Shown here one piece after another: positions 40,177 to 54,200 of a stretch of 64,000 bases of DNA (positions within the stretch are counted from its first letter, which is position 1; each line of letters opens with the position of its first letter). Both the position numbers and the translations under genes were made by a program. The DNA lies in assembly GCF_032854445.1 (NCBI RefSeq), contig NW_027018116.1, forward strand, positions 1-64,000, given 5' to 3'. The notes below the pieces were generated by a model. That model was not told the DNA's origin, searched no databases, and worked only from the letters and a program-made list of their open reading frames with translations. The stretch is from Liolophura sinensis (lineage: Eukaryota; Mollusca; Polyplacophora; Chitonida; Chitonidae).

Positions 40177-43100
40177 ATGCGCAATTGGGCCAGGCATCGG
40201 CAGCTGTTAAAAAATTGCATATTTCCCTGGTTTCCGTGCTGTAAGAGCCGTTGTTGGGCACGTGACTATGACATCAATGATCATTTAATTGTCGCTACAG
40301 CCAAAAGTAATGGTCGGAGAGCAACGCGGTTTGCACCATTCGATTTCTCGTCACAAAATACGTCGGATTAGCCTCTTACCAGCAGCACTAGAACAGTTTT
40401 TTTACTTTTGCATTTTTGCCTGGTCTTTTTGTTAATTTGAAATCGGATACACTGTACTATGTACCATCGCGACTGGTCATTACTATATTCAACTTTTGAC
40501 TATAAGTTATGTGCCCTTCGGTAGCAAAGAAGACGTCAAATCTTTGGGCTCAGCCCATTTAACTCATCCTGCAATTGTCTTACTTCTAAGTCCAAGACAA
40601 TCTCAATGTCTTTATCTACGTGTAGAAAAACCACACCATTTGTACATAAAAAACACAAGGTACTAGATACAGTCTGCTGTAAAAAGTACAACTAATCACT
40701 GACCCACATCTATAAGGTTCTAAAAGATGCGGAATTGGGCCAGGCATCGGCAGCTGTTAAAAAATTGCATTCTTCCCTTGTTTCCATGGGGTAAGAGCCG
40801 TTGCTGGGCCCGTGACTATGACATCAATGATCATTCAATTGTGGCTACAGCCAAAAGTATTGGTCGGAGAGCAACGCGGTTTGCACCATTCGATTTCTCG
40901 TCATAAAATACGTCGGATTAGCTTCTTACCAGCAGCACTGGAACAGTTTTTCCACTTTTGCATTTTTGCCTGGTCTTTTTGTTAATTTGAAATCGGATAC
41001 ACTGTACTATGTACCATCGCGACTGGTCATTACTATATTCAACTTTTGACTATAAGTTATGTGCCCTTCGGTAGCTAAGAAGACGTCAAATCTTTGGGCT
41101 AAGCCCATTTAACTCATCCAGCAATTGTCTTGCTTCTAAGTCCAAGACAATCTCAATGTCTTTATCTACGTGTAGAAAAACCACACCATTTGTACATAAA
41201 AAATACAAGTTACTTGATACAGTCTGCTGTAAAAAGTACACTTGAACACTTACCCACATCAATAAGGTGCCAAAAGATGCGGAATTGGGCCAGGCATCGG
41301 CAGTTGTTTAAAAAATTGCAAATTTCCCTGGTTTCCATGGAGTAAGAGCCGTAGCTGGGCACGTGACTATGACATCAATAATCATTTAATTGTCGCTACA
41401 GCCAAAAGTATTGGTCGGAGAGCAACGCGGTTTGCACCATTCGATTTCTCGTCACAAAATACCTCGGATTAGCCTCTTACCAGCAGCACTGGAACAATTT
41501 TTTCACTTTTGCATTTTTGCCTGGTCTTTTTGTTAATTTGAAATCGGATACACTGTACTATGTACCATCGCGACTGGTCATTACTATATTCAACTTTTGA
41601 CTATAAGTTATGTGCCCTTAGGTAGCTAAGAAGACGTCAAATCTTTGGGCTCAGCCCATTTAACTCACTCAGCAATTGTCTTCCTTCTAAGTCCAAGACA
41701 ATCTCAATGTCTTTATCTACGTGTAGAAAAACCACACCATTTGTACATAAAAAATACAAGTTACTTGATACAGTCTGCTGTAAAAAGTACACTTGAACAC
41801 TGACCCACATCAATAAGGTGCCAAAAGATGCGGAATTGGGCCAGGCAACGGCAGCTGTTTAAATAATTGCATATTTCCCTGGTTTCCATAGAGTAAGAGC
41901 TGTTGCTGGGCACTTGACAATGACATCAATGATAATTCAATTGTCGCTACAGCCAAAAGTATTGGTCGGAGAGCAACGCGGTTTGCACCATTCGATTTCT
42001 CGTCACAAAATACGTCGGATTAGCCTCTTACCAGCAGTACTGGAACAGTTTTTCCACTTTTGCATTTTTGCCTGGTCTTTTTGTTAATTGAAATCGGCTA
42101 CACTCTAATATGTACCATCGCGACTGGTCATTACTATATTCAACTTTTGACTATAAGTTATGTGCCCTTCGGTAGCAAAGAAGACGTCAAATCTTTGGGC
42201 TAAGCCCATTTAACTAACTCAGCAATTGTCTTGCTTCTAAGTCCAAGACAATCTCAATGCCGTTATCTACGTGTAGAAAAACCACATCATTTGTACATAA
42301 AAAACAAAATGTACTAGATACAGTCTGCTGTAAAAAGTACAACTGATCACTGACCCACATCTATAAGGTTCTAAAAGATGCGCAATTGGGCCAGGCATCG
42401 GCAGCTGTTAAAAAATTGCATATTTCCCTTGTTTCCATGCTGTAAGAGCCGTTGTTGGGCACGTGACTATGACATCAATGATCATTTAATTGTGGCTACA
42501 GCCAAAAGTAATGGTCGGAGAGCAACGCGGTTTGCACCATTCGATTTCTCGTCACAAAATACGTCGGATTAGCCTCTTACCAGCAGCACTGGAACAGTTT
42601 TTCCACTTTTGCATTTTTGCCTGGTCTTTTTGTATATTGAAATCGGCTACACTGTACTATGTACAATTGCGACTGGTCATTACTATATTCAACTTTTGAC
42701 TATAAGTTATGTGCCCTTCGGTAGCAAAGAAGACGTCAAATCTTTGGGCTCAGCCCATTTAACTCATCCAGCAATTGTCTTACTTCTAAGTCCAAGACAA
42801 TCTCAATGTCTTTATCTACGTGTAGTAAAACCACACCATTTGAACATAGAAAATACAAGGTACTTGATACAGTCTGCTGTAAAAAGTACACTTGAACAGT
42901 GACCCACATCAATAAGGTGCCAAAAGATGCAAAATTGGGCCAGGCATCGGCAGCTGTTTAAAAAATTGCAAATTTCCTTGGTTTCCATGGAGTAAGAGCC
43001 GTTGTTGGGCACGTGACTATGACATCAATGCTCATTCAATTGTCGCTACAGCCAAAAGTATTGGTCGGAGAGCAACGCGGTTTGCACCATTCGATTTCTC

Positions 43101-44027
43101 GTGACAAAATACGTCGGATTAGCCTCTTTCCAGCAGCACTGGAACAGTTTTTCCACTTTTGCATTTTTGCCTGGTCTTTTTGTATATTGAAATCGGCTAC
43201 ACTGTACTATGTACAATTGCGACTGGTCATTACTATATTCAACTTTTGACTATAAGTTATGTGCCCTTCGGTAGCAAAGAAGACGTCAAATCTTTGGGCT
43301 CAGCCCATTTAACTCATCCAGCAATTGTCTTGCTTCTAAGTCCAAGACAATCTCAATGTCTTTATCTACGTGTAGAAAAACCACACCATTTGTACATAAA
43401 AAATACAAGGTTCTTGATACAGTCTGCTGTAAAAAGTACACCTGATCACTGACCCACATCAATTAGGTGCCAAAAGATGCGGAATTGGGCCAGGCATCGG
43501 CAGCTGTTTAAAAAATTGCAAATTTCCCTGGTTTCCATGGAGTAAGAGCCGTTGCTGGGCACGTGACAATGACATCAATGATCATTCAGTTGTCGGTACA
43601 GCCAAAAGTGATGGTCGGAGAGCAACGCGGTTTGCACCATTCGATTTCTCGTCACAAAATACGTCAGATTAGCCTCTTACCAGCAGCACTGGAAAGCCTT
43701 TTCCACCTTTGCATTTTTGCCTGGTCTTTTTGTTAATTTGAAATCGGATTCACTGTACTATGTACCATCGCGACTGGTCATTACTATATTCAACTTTTGA
43801 CTATAAGTTATGTGCCCTTCGGTAGCCCAGAAGACGTCAAATCTTTGGGCTCAGCCCATTTAACTCACTCAGCAAATGTCTTACTTTTAAGTCCAAGACA
43901 ATCTCAATGTCTTTATCTACGTGTAGAAAAACCACACCATTTCTACATAAAAAACACAAGCTACTAGATACAGTCTGCTGTAAAAAGTACAACTGATCAC
44001 TGACCCACATCAATAAGGTGCCAAAAG
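40177..44027 (+). repeat. Left-domain island and second left-to-right transition (7 monomers)
   Basis: Units start at 40177, 40727, 41277, 41828, 42378, 42927 and 43477. The first four pair with 26378-28578. The last two pair with parts of 28579 and with 29129 (CAGTTGTCGGTACAGCC, GTGATGG, GGAAAGCCTTTTCC, GGATTCACTG). This copy has one monomer more than the first. The 42378 unit ends with TTGAACATAGAAAATAC, a variant otherwise seen only at about 18.6, 20.2, 24.1 and 25.7 kb. Confidence 0.84.
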
Positions 44028-47000
44028 ATGCGGAATTGGGCCAGGCATCGGCAGCTGTTTAAAAAATTGCAAATTTCCCTGGTTTCCATGGAGTAAGAGC
44101 CGTTGCTGGGCACGTGACTATGACATCAATGATCATTCAATTGTCGCTACAGCCAAAAGTATTGGTCGGAGAGCAACGCGGTTTGCACCATTCGATTTCT
44201 CGTCACAAAATACGTCGGATTAGCCTCTTACCAGCAGCACTGGAACAGTTTTTCCACTTTTGCATTTTTGCCTGGTCTTTTTTTTTATTGAAATCGGCTA
44301 CACTGTACTATGTACCATCGCGACTGGTCATTACTATATTCAACTTTTGACTAAAAGTTATGTACCCGTCGGTAGCCCAGAAGACGTCAAATCTTTGGGC
44401 TAAGGATATTTAACCCATTTAACTCACTCAGCAATTGTCTTACTTCTAAGTCCAAGACAATCTCAATGTCGTTATCTACGTGTAGAAAAACCACACCATT
44501 TGTACATAAAAAATACAAGGTACTTGATACAGTCTGCTGTAAAAAGTACACTTGAACACTGACCCACATCAATAAGGTTCTAAAAGATGCGGAATTGGGC
44601 CAGGCATCGGCAGCTGTTTAAAAAATTGCAAATTTCCTTGGTTTCCATGGAGTAAGAGCCGTTGCTGGGCACGTTACTATGACATCAATGATCATTCAAT
44701 TGTGGCTACAGCCAAAAGTAATGGTCGGAGAGCAACGCGGTTTGCACCATTCGTTTTCTCGTCACAAAATACGTCGGATTAGTCTCTTACCAGCAGCACT
44801 GGAACAGTTTTTCCACTTTTGCATTTTGCCTGGTCTTTTTGTTAATTTGAAATCGGATACACTGTACTATGTACCATCGCGACTGGTCATTACTATATTC
44901 AACTTTTGACTATAAGTTATGTGCCCTTCGGTAGCCCAGAAGACGTCAAATCTTTGGGCTAGGCCCATTTAACTCACCCAGCAATTGTCTTACTTCTAAG
45001 TCCAAGACAATCTCAATGTCTTTATCTACGTGTAGAAAAACCACACCCTTTGTACATAAAAAACACAAGGTACTTGATACAGTCTGCTGTAAAAAGTACA
45101 CTTAAACACTGACCCACATCAATAAGGTGCCAAAAGATGCGGAATTGGGCCAGGCATCGGCAGCTATTTAAAAAATTGCAAATTTCCTTGGTTTCCATGG
45201 AGTAAGAGCCGTTGCTGGGCACGTGACTATGACATCAATGATCATTCAATTGTCGCTACAGCCAAAAGTATTGGTCGGAGAGCAACGCAGTTTGCACCAT
45301 TCGATTTCTCGTCACAAAATACGTCGGATTAGCCTCTTACCAGCAGCACTGGAACAGTTTTTCCACTTTTGCATTTTTGCCTGGTCTTTTTGTTAATTGA
45401 AATCGGCTACACTGTACTATGTACCATTGCGACTGGTCATTACTATATTCAACTTTTGACTAAAAGTTATGTGCCCGTCGGTAGCCCAGAAGACGTCAAA
45501 TCTTTGGGCTAAGCCCATTTAACCCATTTAACGCACTCAGCAATTGTCTTACTTCTAAGTCGAAGACAATCTCAATGTCATTATCTACGTGTAGAAAAAC
45601 CACACCATTTGTACATAAAAAATACAAGGTACTTGATACAGTCTGCTGTAAAAAGTACACTTGAACACTGACCCACATCAATAAGGTTCTAAAAGATGCG
45701 GAATTGGGATAGGCATCGGCAGCTGTTTAAAAAATTGCAAATTTCCTTGGTTTCCATGGAGTAAGAGCCGTTGCTGGGCACGTTACTATGACATCAATGA
45801 TCATTCAATTGTCGCTACAGCCAAAAGTATTGGTCGGAGAGCAACGCGGTTTGCACCATTCGATTTCTCGTCACAAAATACGTCGGATTAGTCTCTTACC
45901 AGCAGCACTGGAACAGTTTTTCCACTTTTGCATTTTTGCCTGGTCTTTTTGTTAATTTGAAATCGGATACACTGTACTATGTACCATCGCGACTGGTCAT
46001 TACTATATTCAACTTTTGACTATAAGTTATGTGCCCTTCGGTAGCCCAGAAGACGTCAAATCTTTGGGCTAGGCCCATTTAACTCACCCAGCAATTGTCT
46101 TACTTCTAAGTCCAAGACAATCTCAATGTCTTTATCTACGTGTAGAAAAACCACACCCTTTGTACATAAAAAACACAAGGTACTTGATACAGTCTGCTGT
46201 AAAAAGTACACTTAAACACTGACCCACATCAATAAGGTGCCAAAAGATGCGGAATTGGGCCAGGCATCGGCAGCTATTTAAAAAATTGCAAATTTCCTTG
46301 GTTTCCATGGAGTAAGAGCCGTTGCTGGGCACGTGACTATGACATCAATGATCATTCAATTGTCGCTACAGCCAAAAGTATTGGTCGGAGAGCAACGCAG
46401 TTTGCACCATTCGATTTCTCGTCACAAAATACGTCGGATTAGCCTCTTACCAGCAGCACTGGAACAGTTTTTCCACTTTTGCATTTTTGCCTGGTCTTTT
46501 TGTTAATTGAAATCGGCTACACTGTACTATGTACCATTGCGACTGGTCATTACTATATTCAACTTTTGACTAAAAGTTATGTGCCCGTCGGTAGCCCAGA
46601 AGACGTCAAATCTTTGGGCTAAGCCCATTTAACCCATTTAACGCACTCAGCAATTGTCTTACTTCTAAGTCGAAGACAATCTCAATGTCATTATCTACGT
46701 GTAGAAAAACCACACCATTTGTACATAAAAAATACAAGGTACTTGATACAGTCTGCTGTAAAAAGTACACTTGAACACTGACCCACATCAATAAGGTTCT
46801 AAAAGATGCGGAATTGGGATAGGCATCGGCAGCTGTTTAAAAAATTGCAAATTTCCTTGGTTTCCATGGAGTAAGAGCCGTTGCTGGGCACGTTACTATG
46901 ACATCAATGATCATTCAATTGTCGCTACAGCCAAAAGTATTGGTCGGAGAGCAACGCGGTTTGCACCATTCGATTTCTCGTCACAAAATACGTCGGATTA

Positions 47001-47356
47001 GCCTCTTACCAGCAGCACTGGAACAGTTTTTCCACTTTTGCATTTTTGCCTGGTCTTTTTGTTATTTTGAAATCGGATACACTGTACTATGTACCATCGC
47101 GACTGGTCATTACTATATTCAACTTTTGACTATAAGTTATGTGCCCTTCGGTAGCCCAGAAGACGTCAAATCTTTGGGCTAAGCCCATTTAACTCACACA
47201 GCAATTGTCTTACTTCTAAGTCCAAGACAATCTCAATGTCTTTATCTACGTGTAGAAAAACCACACCCTTTGTACATAAAAAACACAAGGTACTTGATAC
47301 AGTCTGCTGTAAAAAGTACACTTAAACACTGACCCACATCAATAAGGTGCCAAAAG
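44028..47356 (+). repeat. Contracted A-B dimer HOR with C/A chimeric monomers
   Basis: Units start at 44028 (A), 44587 (B), 45137 (C/A), 45696 (B), 46247 (C/A) and 46806 (B). The two chimeras start as C (GGCAGCTATTTAAA, CGCAGTTTGC) and end as A (ACTAAAAGTTATG, TTAACCCATTTAACGC). The dimer 45137-46246 is almost identical to 46247-47356, with a step of 1,110 bp. Loss of the intervening 3' C, D and 5' A material converts the four-monomer HOR to a two-monomer one. Confidence 0.86.
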
Positions 47357-50300
47357 ATGCGGAATTGGGCCAGGCATCGGCAGCTATTTAAAAAATTGCA
47401 AATTTCCTTGGTTTCCATGGAGTAAGAGCCGTTGCTGGGCACGTGACTATGACATCAATGATCATTCAATTGTCGCTACAGCCAAAAGTATTGGTCGGAG
47501 AGCAACGCAGTTTGCACCATTCGAGTTATCGTCACAAAATACGTCGGATTAGCCTCTTACCAGCAGCACTGGAACAGTTTTTCCACTTTTGCATTTTTGC
47601 CTGGTCTTTTTGTTAATTTGAAATCGGATACACTGTACTATGTACCATCGCGACTGGTCATTACTATATTCAACTTTTGACTATAAGTTAAGTGCCCTTC
47701 GGTAGCCCAGAAGACGTCAAATCTTTGGGCTAAGCCCATTTAACTCACCCAGCAATTGTCTTACTTCTAAGTCCAAGACAATCTCAATGTCTTTATCTAC
47801 GTGTAGAAAAACCACACCATTCGTACATAAAAAACACAAGGTACTTGATACAGTCTGCTGTAAAAAGTACACTTAAACACTGACCCACATCTATAAGGTG
47901 CCAAAAGATGCGGAATTGGGCCAGGCATCGGCAGCTGTTTAAAAAATTGCAAATTTCCATGGTTTCCATGTAGTAAGAGCCGTTGCTGGGCACGTGACTA
48001 TGACATCAATGATCATTCAATTGTGGCTACAGCCAAAAGTAATGGTCGGAGAGCAACGCGGTTTGCACCATTCGATTTCTCGTCACAAAATACGTCGGAT
48101 TAGTCTCTTACCAGCAGCACTGGAACAGTTTTTCCACTTTTGCATTTTTGCCTGGTCTTTTTGTTAATTTGATATCGGATACACTCTACTATGTACCATC
48201 GCGACTGGTCATTACTATATTCAACTTTTGACTATAAGTTATGTGCCCTTCGGTAGCCCAGAAGACGTCAAATCTTTGGGCTAAGCCCATTTAACTCATC
48301 CAGCAATTGTCTTACTTTTAAGTCCAAGACAATCTCAATGTCTTTATCTACGTGTAGAAAAACCACACCATTTGTACATAAAAAACACAAGGTACTAGAT
48401 ACAGTCTGCTGTAAAAAGTACAACTGATCACTGACCCACATCAATAAGGTGCCAAAAGATGCGGAATTGGGCCAGGCATCGGCAGCTGTTTAAAAAATTG
48501 CAAATTTCCCTGGTTTCCATGGAGTAAGAGCCGTTGCTGGGCACGTGACTATGACATCAATGATCATTCAATTGTCGCTACAGCCAAAAGTATTGGTCGG
48601 AGAGCAACGCGGTTTGCACCATTCGATTTCTCGTCACAAAATACGTCGGATTAGCCTCTTACCAGCAGCACTGGAACAGTTTTTCCACTTTTGCATTTTT
48701 GCCTGGTCTTTTTGTTAATTTGAAATCGGATACACTGTACTATGTACCATCGCGACTGGTCATTACTATATTCAACTTTTGACTAAAAGTTATGTGCCCG
48801 TCGGTAGCCCAGAAGACGTCAAATCTTTGGGCTAAGCCCATTTAACCCATTTAACGCACTCAGCAATTGTCTTACTTCTAAGTCGAAGACAATCTCAATG
48901 TCATTATCTACGTGTAGAAAAACCACACCATTTGTACATAAAAAATACAAGGTACTTGATACAGTCTGCTGTAAAAAGTACACTTGAACACTGACCCACA
49001 TCAATAAGGTTCTAAAAGATGCGGAATTGGGATAGGCATCGGCAGCTGTTTAAAAAATTGCAAATTTCCTTGGTTTCCATGGAGTAAGAGCCGTTGCTGG
49101 GCACGTTACTATGACATCAATGATCATTCAATTGTGGCTACAGCCAAAAATAATGGTCGGAGAGCAACGCGGTTTGCACCATTCGATTTCTCGTCACAAA
49201 ATACGTCGGATTAGCCTCTTACCAGCAGCACTGGAACAGTTTTTCCACTTTTGCATTTTTGCCTGGTCTTTTTGTTAATTTGATATCGGATACACTCTAC
49301 TATGTACCATCGCGACTGGTCATTACTATATTCAACTTTTGACTATAAGTTATGTGCCCTTCGGTAGCCCAGAAGACGTCAAATTTTTGGGCTAAGCCCA
49401 TTTAACTCATCCAGCATTTGTCTTACTTCTAAGTCCAAGACAATCTCAATGTTTTTATCTACGTGTAGAAAAAGCACACCATTTGTACATAAAAAACACA
49501 ATGTACTAGATACAGTCTGCTGTAAAAAGTACAATTGAACACTGACCCACATCAATAAGGTGCTAAAAGATGCGGAATTGGGCCAGGCATCGGCAGCTGT
49601 TTACAAAATGTCAAATTTCCCTGGCTTCCATGGAGTAAGAGCCGTTGCTAGGCACGTGATTTTGTCATCAATGATCATTCAATTGTGGCTACAGCCAAAA
49701 GTATTGGTCGGAGAGCAACGCGGTTTGCACCATTCGATTTGTCGTCACAAAATACGTCGGATTAGCCTCTTACTAGCAGCACTGGAACAGTTTTTCCACT
49801 TTTGCATTTTTGCCTGGTCTTTTTGTTAATTGAAATCGGCTACACTGTACTATGTACAATCGCGACTGGTAATTACTATATTCAACTTTTGACTATAAGT
49901 TATGTGCCCTTCGGTAGCCCAGAAGACGTCAAATCTTTGGGCTCAGCCCATTTAACTCACCCAGCACTTGTCTTACTTCTAAGTCCAAGACAATCTCAAT
50001 GTCTTTATCTACGTGTAGAAAAACCACACCATTCGTACATAAAAAACACAAAGTACTAGATACAGTCTGCTGTAAAAAGTACACTTAAACACTGACCCAC
50101 ATAAATAAGGTGCCAAAAGATCTGGAATTGGGCCAGGCATCGGCAGCTGTTTAAAAAATTGCAAATTTCCCTGGTTTCCATGGAGTAAGAGCCGTTGCTG
50201 GGCATGTCACTATGACATCAATGATAGTTCAATTGTGACTACAGCCAAAAGTAATGGTCGGAGAGCAACGCGGTTTGCACCATTCGATTTCTCGTCACAA

Positions 50301-51220
50301 AATACGTCGGATTAGCCTCTTACCAGCAGCACTGGAACAGGTTTTCTACTTTTGCATTTTTGCCTGGTCTTTTTGTTAATTGAAATCGGCTACACTGTAC
50401 TATGTACCATCGCGACTGGTCATTAATATATTCAACTTTTGACTATAAGTTATGTGCCCTTCTGTAGCCCAGAAGACGTCAAATCTTTGGGCTAAACCCA
50501 TTTAACTCACCCAGCAATTGTCTTACTTCTAAGTCCAAGACAATCTCAATGTCTTTATCTACGTGTAGAAAAACCACACCATTTGTACATAAAAAACACA
50601 AGGTACTTGATACAGTCTGCTGTAAAAAGTACACTTAAACACTGACCCACATGTATAAGGTGCCAAAAGATGCGGAATTGGGCCAGGCATCGGCAGCTGT
50701 TTAAAAAATTGCAAATTTCCTTGGTTTCCATGTAGTAAGAGCCGTTGCTGGGCACGTGACTATGACAACAATGATCATTCAATTGTCGCTACAGCCAAAA
50801 GTAATGGTCGGAGAGCAACGCGGTTTGCACCATTCGATTTCTCGTCACAAAATACGTCGGATTAGCCTCTTACCAGCAGCACTGGAACAGTTTTTCCACT
50901 TTTGCATTTTTGCCTGGTCTTTTTGTTAATTTGATATCGGATACACTCTACTATGTACCATCGCGACTGGTCATTACTATATTCAACTTTTGACTATAAG
51001 TTATGTGCCCTTCGGTAGCCCAGAAGACGTCAAATCTTTGGGCTCAGCCCATTTAACTCACCCAGCAATTGTCTTACTTTTAAGTCCAAGACAATCTCAA
51101 TGTCTTTATCTACGTGTAGAAAAACCACACCATTTGTACATAAAAAACACAAGGTACTAGATACAGTCTGCTGTAAAAAGTACAACTGATCACTGACCCA
51201 CATCAATAAGGTGCCAAAAG
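47357..51220 (+). repeat. Third copy of the right-domain block (7 monomers)
   Basis: Units start at 47357 (C), 47908 (D), 48459 (A), 49019 (B/D), 49570 (E), 50120 (F-like) and 50670 (D). Starts from 46806 to 50120 equal those from 34665 to 37979 plus exactly 12,141 bp. The F-like unit begins GATCTGG rather than GATCCGG and, near its 3' end (about 50.57 kb), changes to match the end of the unit at 33004. It thereby re-enters the ABCD order with D at 50670. Confidence 0.85.
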
Positions 51221-54200
51221 ATGCGGAATTGGGCCAGGCATCGGCAGCTGTTTAAAAAATTGCAAATTTCCCTGGTTTCCATGGAGTAAGAGCCGTTGCT
51301 GGGCACGTGACTATGACATCAATGATCATTCAATTGTCGCTACAGCCAAAAGTATTGGTCGGAGAGCAACGCGGTTTGCACCATTCGATTTCTCGTCACA
51401 AAATACGTCGGATTAGCCTCTTACCAGCAGCACTGGAACAGTTTTTCCACTTTTGCATTTTTGCCTGGTCTTTTTGTTAATTGAAATCGGCTACACTGTA
51501 CTATGTACCATCGCGACTGGTCATTACTATATTCAACTTTTGACTAAAAGTTATGTGCCCGTCGGTAGCCCAGAAGACGTCAAATCTTTGGGCTAAGCCC
51601 ATTTAACCCATTTAACGCACTCAGCAATTGTCTTACTTCTAAGTCGAAGACAATCTCAATGTCATTATCTACGTGTAGAAAAACCACACCATTTGTACAT
51701 AAAAAATACAAGGTACTTGATACAGTCTGCTGTAAAAAGTACACTTGAACACTGACCCACATCAATAAGGTTCTAAAAGATGCGGAATTGGGATAGGCAT
51801 CGGCAGCTGTTTAAAAAATTGCAAATTTCCTTGGTTTCCATGGAGTAAGAGCCGTTGCTGGGCACGTTACTATGACATCAATGATCATTCAATTGTCGCT
51901 ACAGCCAAAAGTATTGGTCGGAGAGCAACGCGGTTTGCACCATTCGATTTCTCGTCACAAAATACGTCGGATTAGCCTCTTACCAGCAGCACTGGAACAG
52001 TTTTTCCACTTTTGCATTTTTGCCTGGTCTTTTTGTTATTTTGAAATCGGATACACTGTACTATGTACCATCGCGACTGGTCATTACTATATTCAACTTT
52101 TGACTATAAGTTATGTGCCCTTCGGTAGCCGAGAAGACGTCAAATCTTTGGGCTAAGCCCATTTACCTCACCCAGCAATTGTCTTACTTCTAAGTCCAAG
52201 ACAATCTCAATGTCTTTATCTACGTGTAGAAAAACCACACCCTTTGTACATAAAAAACACAAGGTACTTGATATAGTCTGCTGTAAAAAGTACACTTAAA
52301 CACTGACCCACATCAATAAGGTGCCAAAAGATGCGGAATTGGGCCAGGCATCGGCAGCTATTTAAAAAATTGCAAATTTCCATGGTTTCCATGGAGTAAG
52401 AGCCGTTGCTGGGCACGTGACTATGACATCAATGATCATTCAATTGTCGCTACAGCCAAAAGTATTGGTCGGAGAGCAACGCAGTTTGCACCATTCGAGT
52501 TATCGTCACAAAATACGTCGGATTAGCCTCTTACCAGCAGCACTGGAACAGTTTTTCCACTTTTGCATTTTTGCCTGGTCTTTTTGTTAATTTGAAATCG
52601 GATACACTGTACTATGTACCATCGCGACTGGTCATTACTATATTTAACTTTTGACTATAAGTTAAGTGCCCTTCGGTAGCCCAGAAGACGTCAAATCTTT
52701 GGGCTAAGCCCATTTAACTCACCCAGCAATTGTCTTACTTCTAAGTCCAAGACAATCTCAATGTCTTTATCTACGTGTAGAAAAACCACACCATTCGTAC
52801 ATAAAAAACACAAGGTACTTGATACAGTCTGCTGTAAAAAGTACACTTAAACACTGACCCACATCTATAAGGTGCCAAAAGATGCGGAATTGGGCCAGGC
52901 ATCGGCAGCTGTTTAAAAAATTGCAAATTTCCATGGTTTCCATGTAGTAAGAGCCGTTGCTGGGCACGTGACTATGACATCAATGATCATTCAATTGTGG
53001 CTACAGCCAAAAGTAATGGTCGGAGAGCAACGCGGTTTGCACCATTCGATTTCTCGTCACAAAATACGTCGGATTAGCCTCTTACCAGCAGCACTGGAAC
53101 AGTTTTTCCACTTTTGCATTTTTGCCTGGTCTTTTTGTTAATTTGATATCGGATACACTCTACTATGTACCATCGCGACTGGTCATTACTATATTCAACT
53201 TTTGACTATAAGTTATGTGCCCTTCGGTAGCCCAGAAGACGTCAAATCTTTGGGCTAAGCCCATTTAACTCATCCAGCAATTGTCTTACTTTTAAGTCCA
53301 AGACAATCTCAATGTCTTTATCTACGTGTAGAAAAACCACCACATTTGTACATAAAAAACACAAGGTACTAGATACAGTCTGCTGTAAAAAGTACAACTG
53401 ATCACTGACCCACATCAATAAGGTGCCAAAAGATGCGGAATTGGGCCAGGCATCGGCAGCTGTTTAAAAAATTGCAAATTTCCCTGGTTTCCATGGAGTA
53501 AGAGCCGTTGCTGGGCACGTGACTATGACATCAATGATCATTCAATTGTCGCTACAGCCAAAAGTATTGGTCGGAGAGCAACGTGGTTTGCACCATTCGA
53601 TTTCTCGTCACAAAATACGTCGGATTAGCCTCTTACCAGCAGCACTGGAACAGTTTTTCCACTTTTGCATTTTTGCCTGGTCTTTTTGTTAATTTGAAAT
53701 CGGATACACTGTACTATGTACCATCGCGACTGGTCATTACTATATTCAACTTTTGACTAAAAGTTATGTGCCCGTCGGTAGCCCAGAAGACGTCAAATCT
53801 TTGGGCTAAGCCCATTTAACCCATTTAACGCACTCAGCAATTGTCTTACTTCTAAGTCGAAGACAATCTCAATGTCATTATCTACGTGTAGAAAAACCAC
53901 ACCATTTGTACATAAAAAATACAAGGTACTTGATACAGTCTGCTGTAAAAAGTACACTTGAACACTGACCCACATCAATAAGGTTCTAAAAGATGCGGAA
54001 TTGGGATAGGCATCGGCAGCTGTTTAAAAAATTGCAAATTTCCTTGGTTTCCATGGAGTAAGAGCCGTTGCTGGGCACGTTACTATGACATCAATGATCA
54101 TTCAATTGTGGCTACAGCCAAAAGTAATGGTCGGAGAGCAACGCGGTTTGCACCATTCGATTTCTCGTCACAAAATACGTCGGATTAGCCTCTTACCAGC

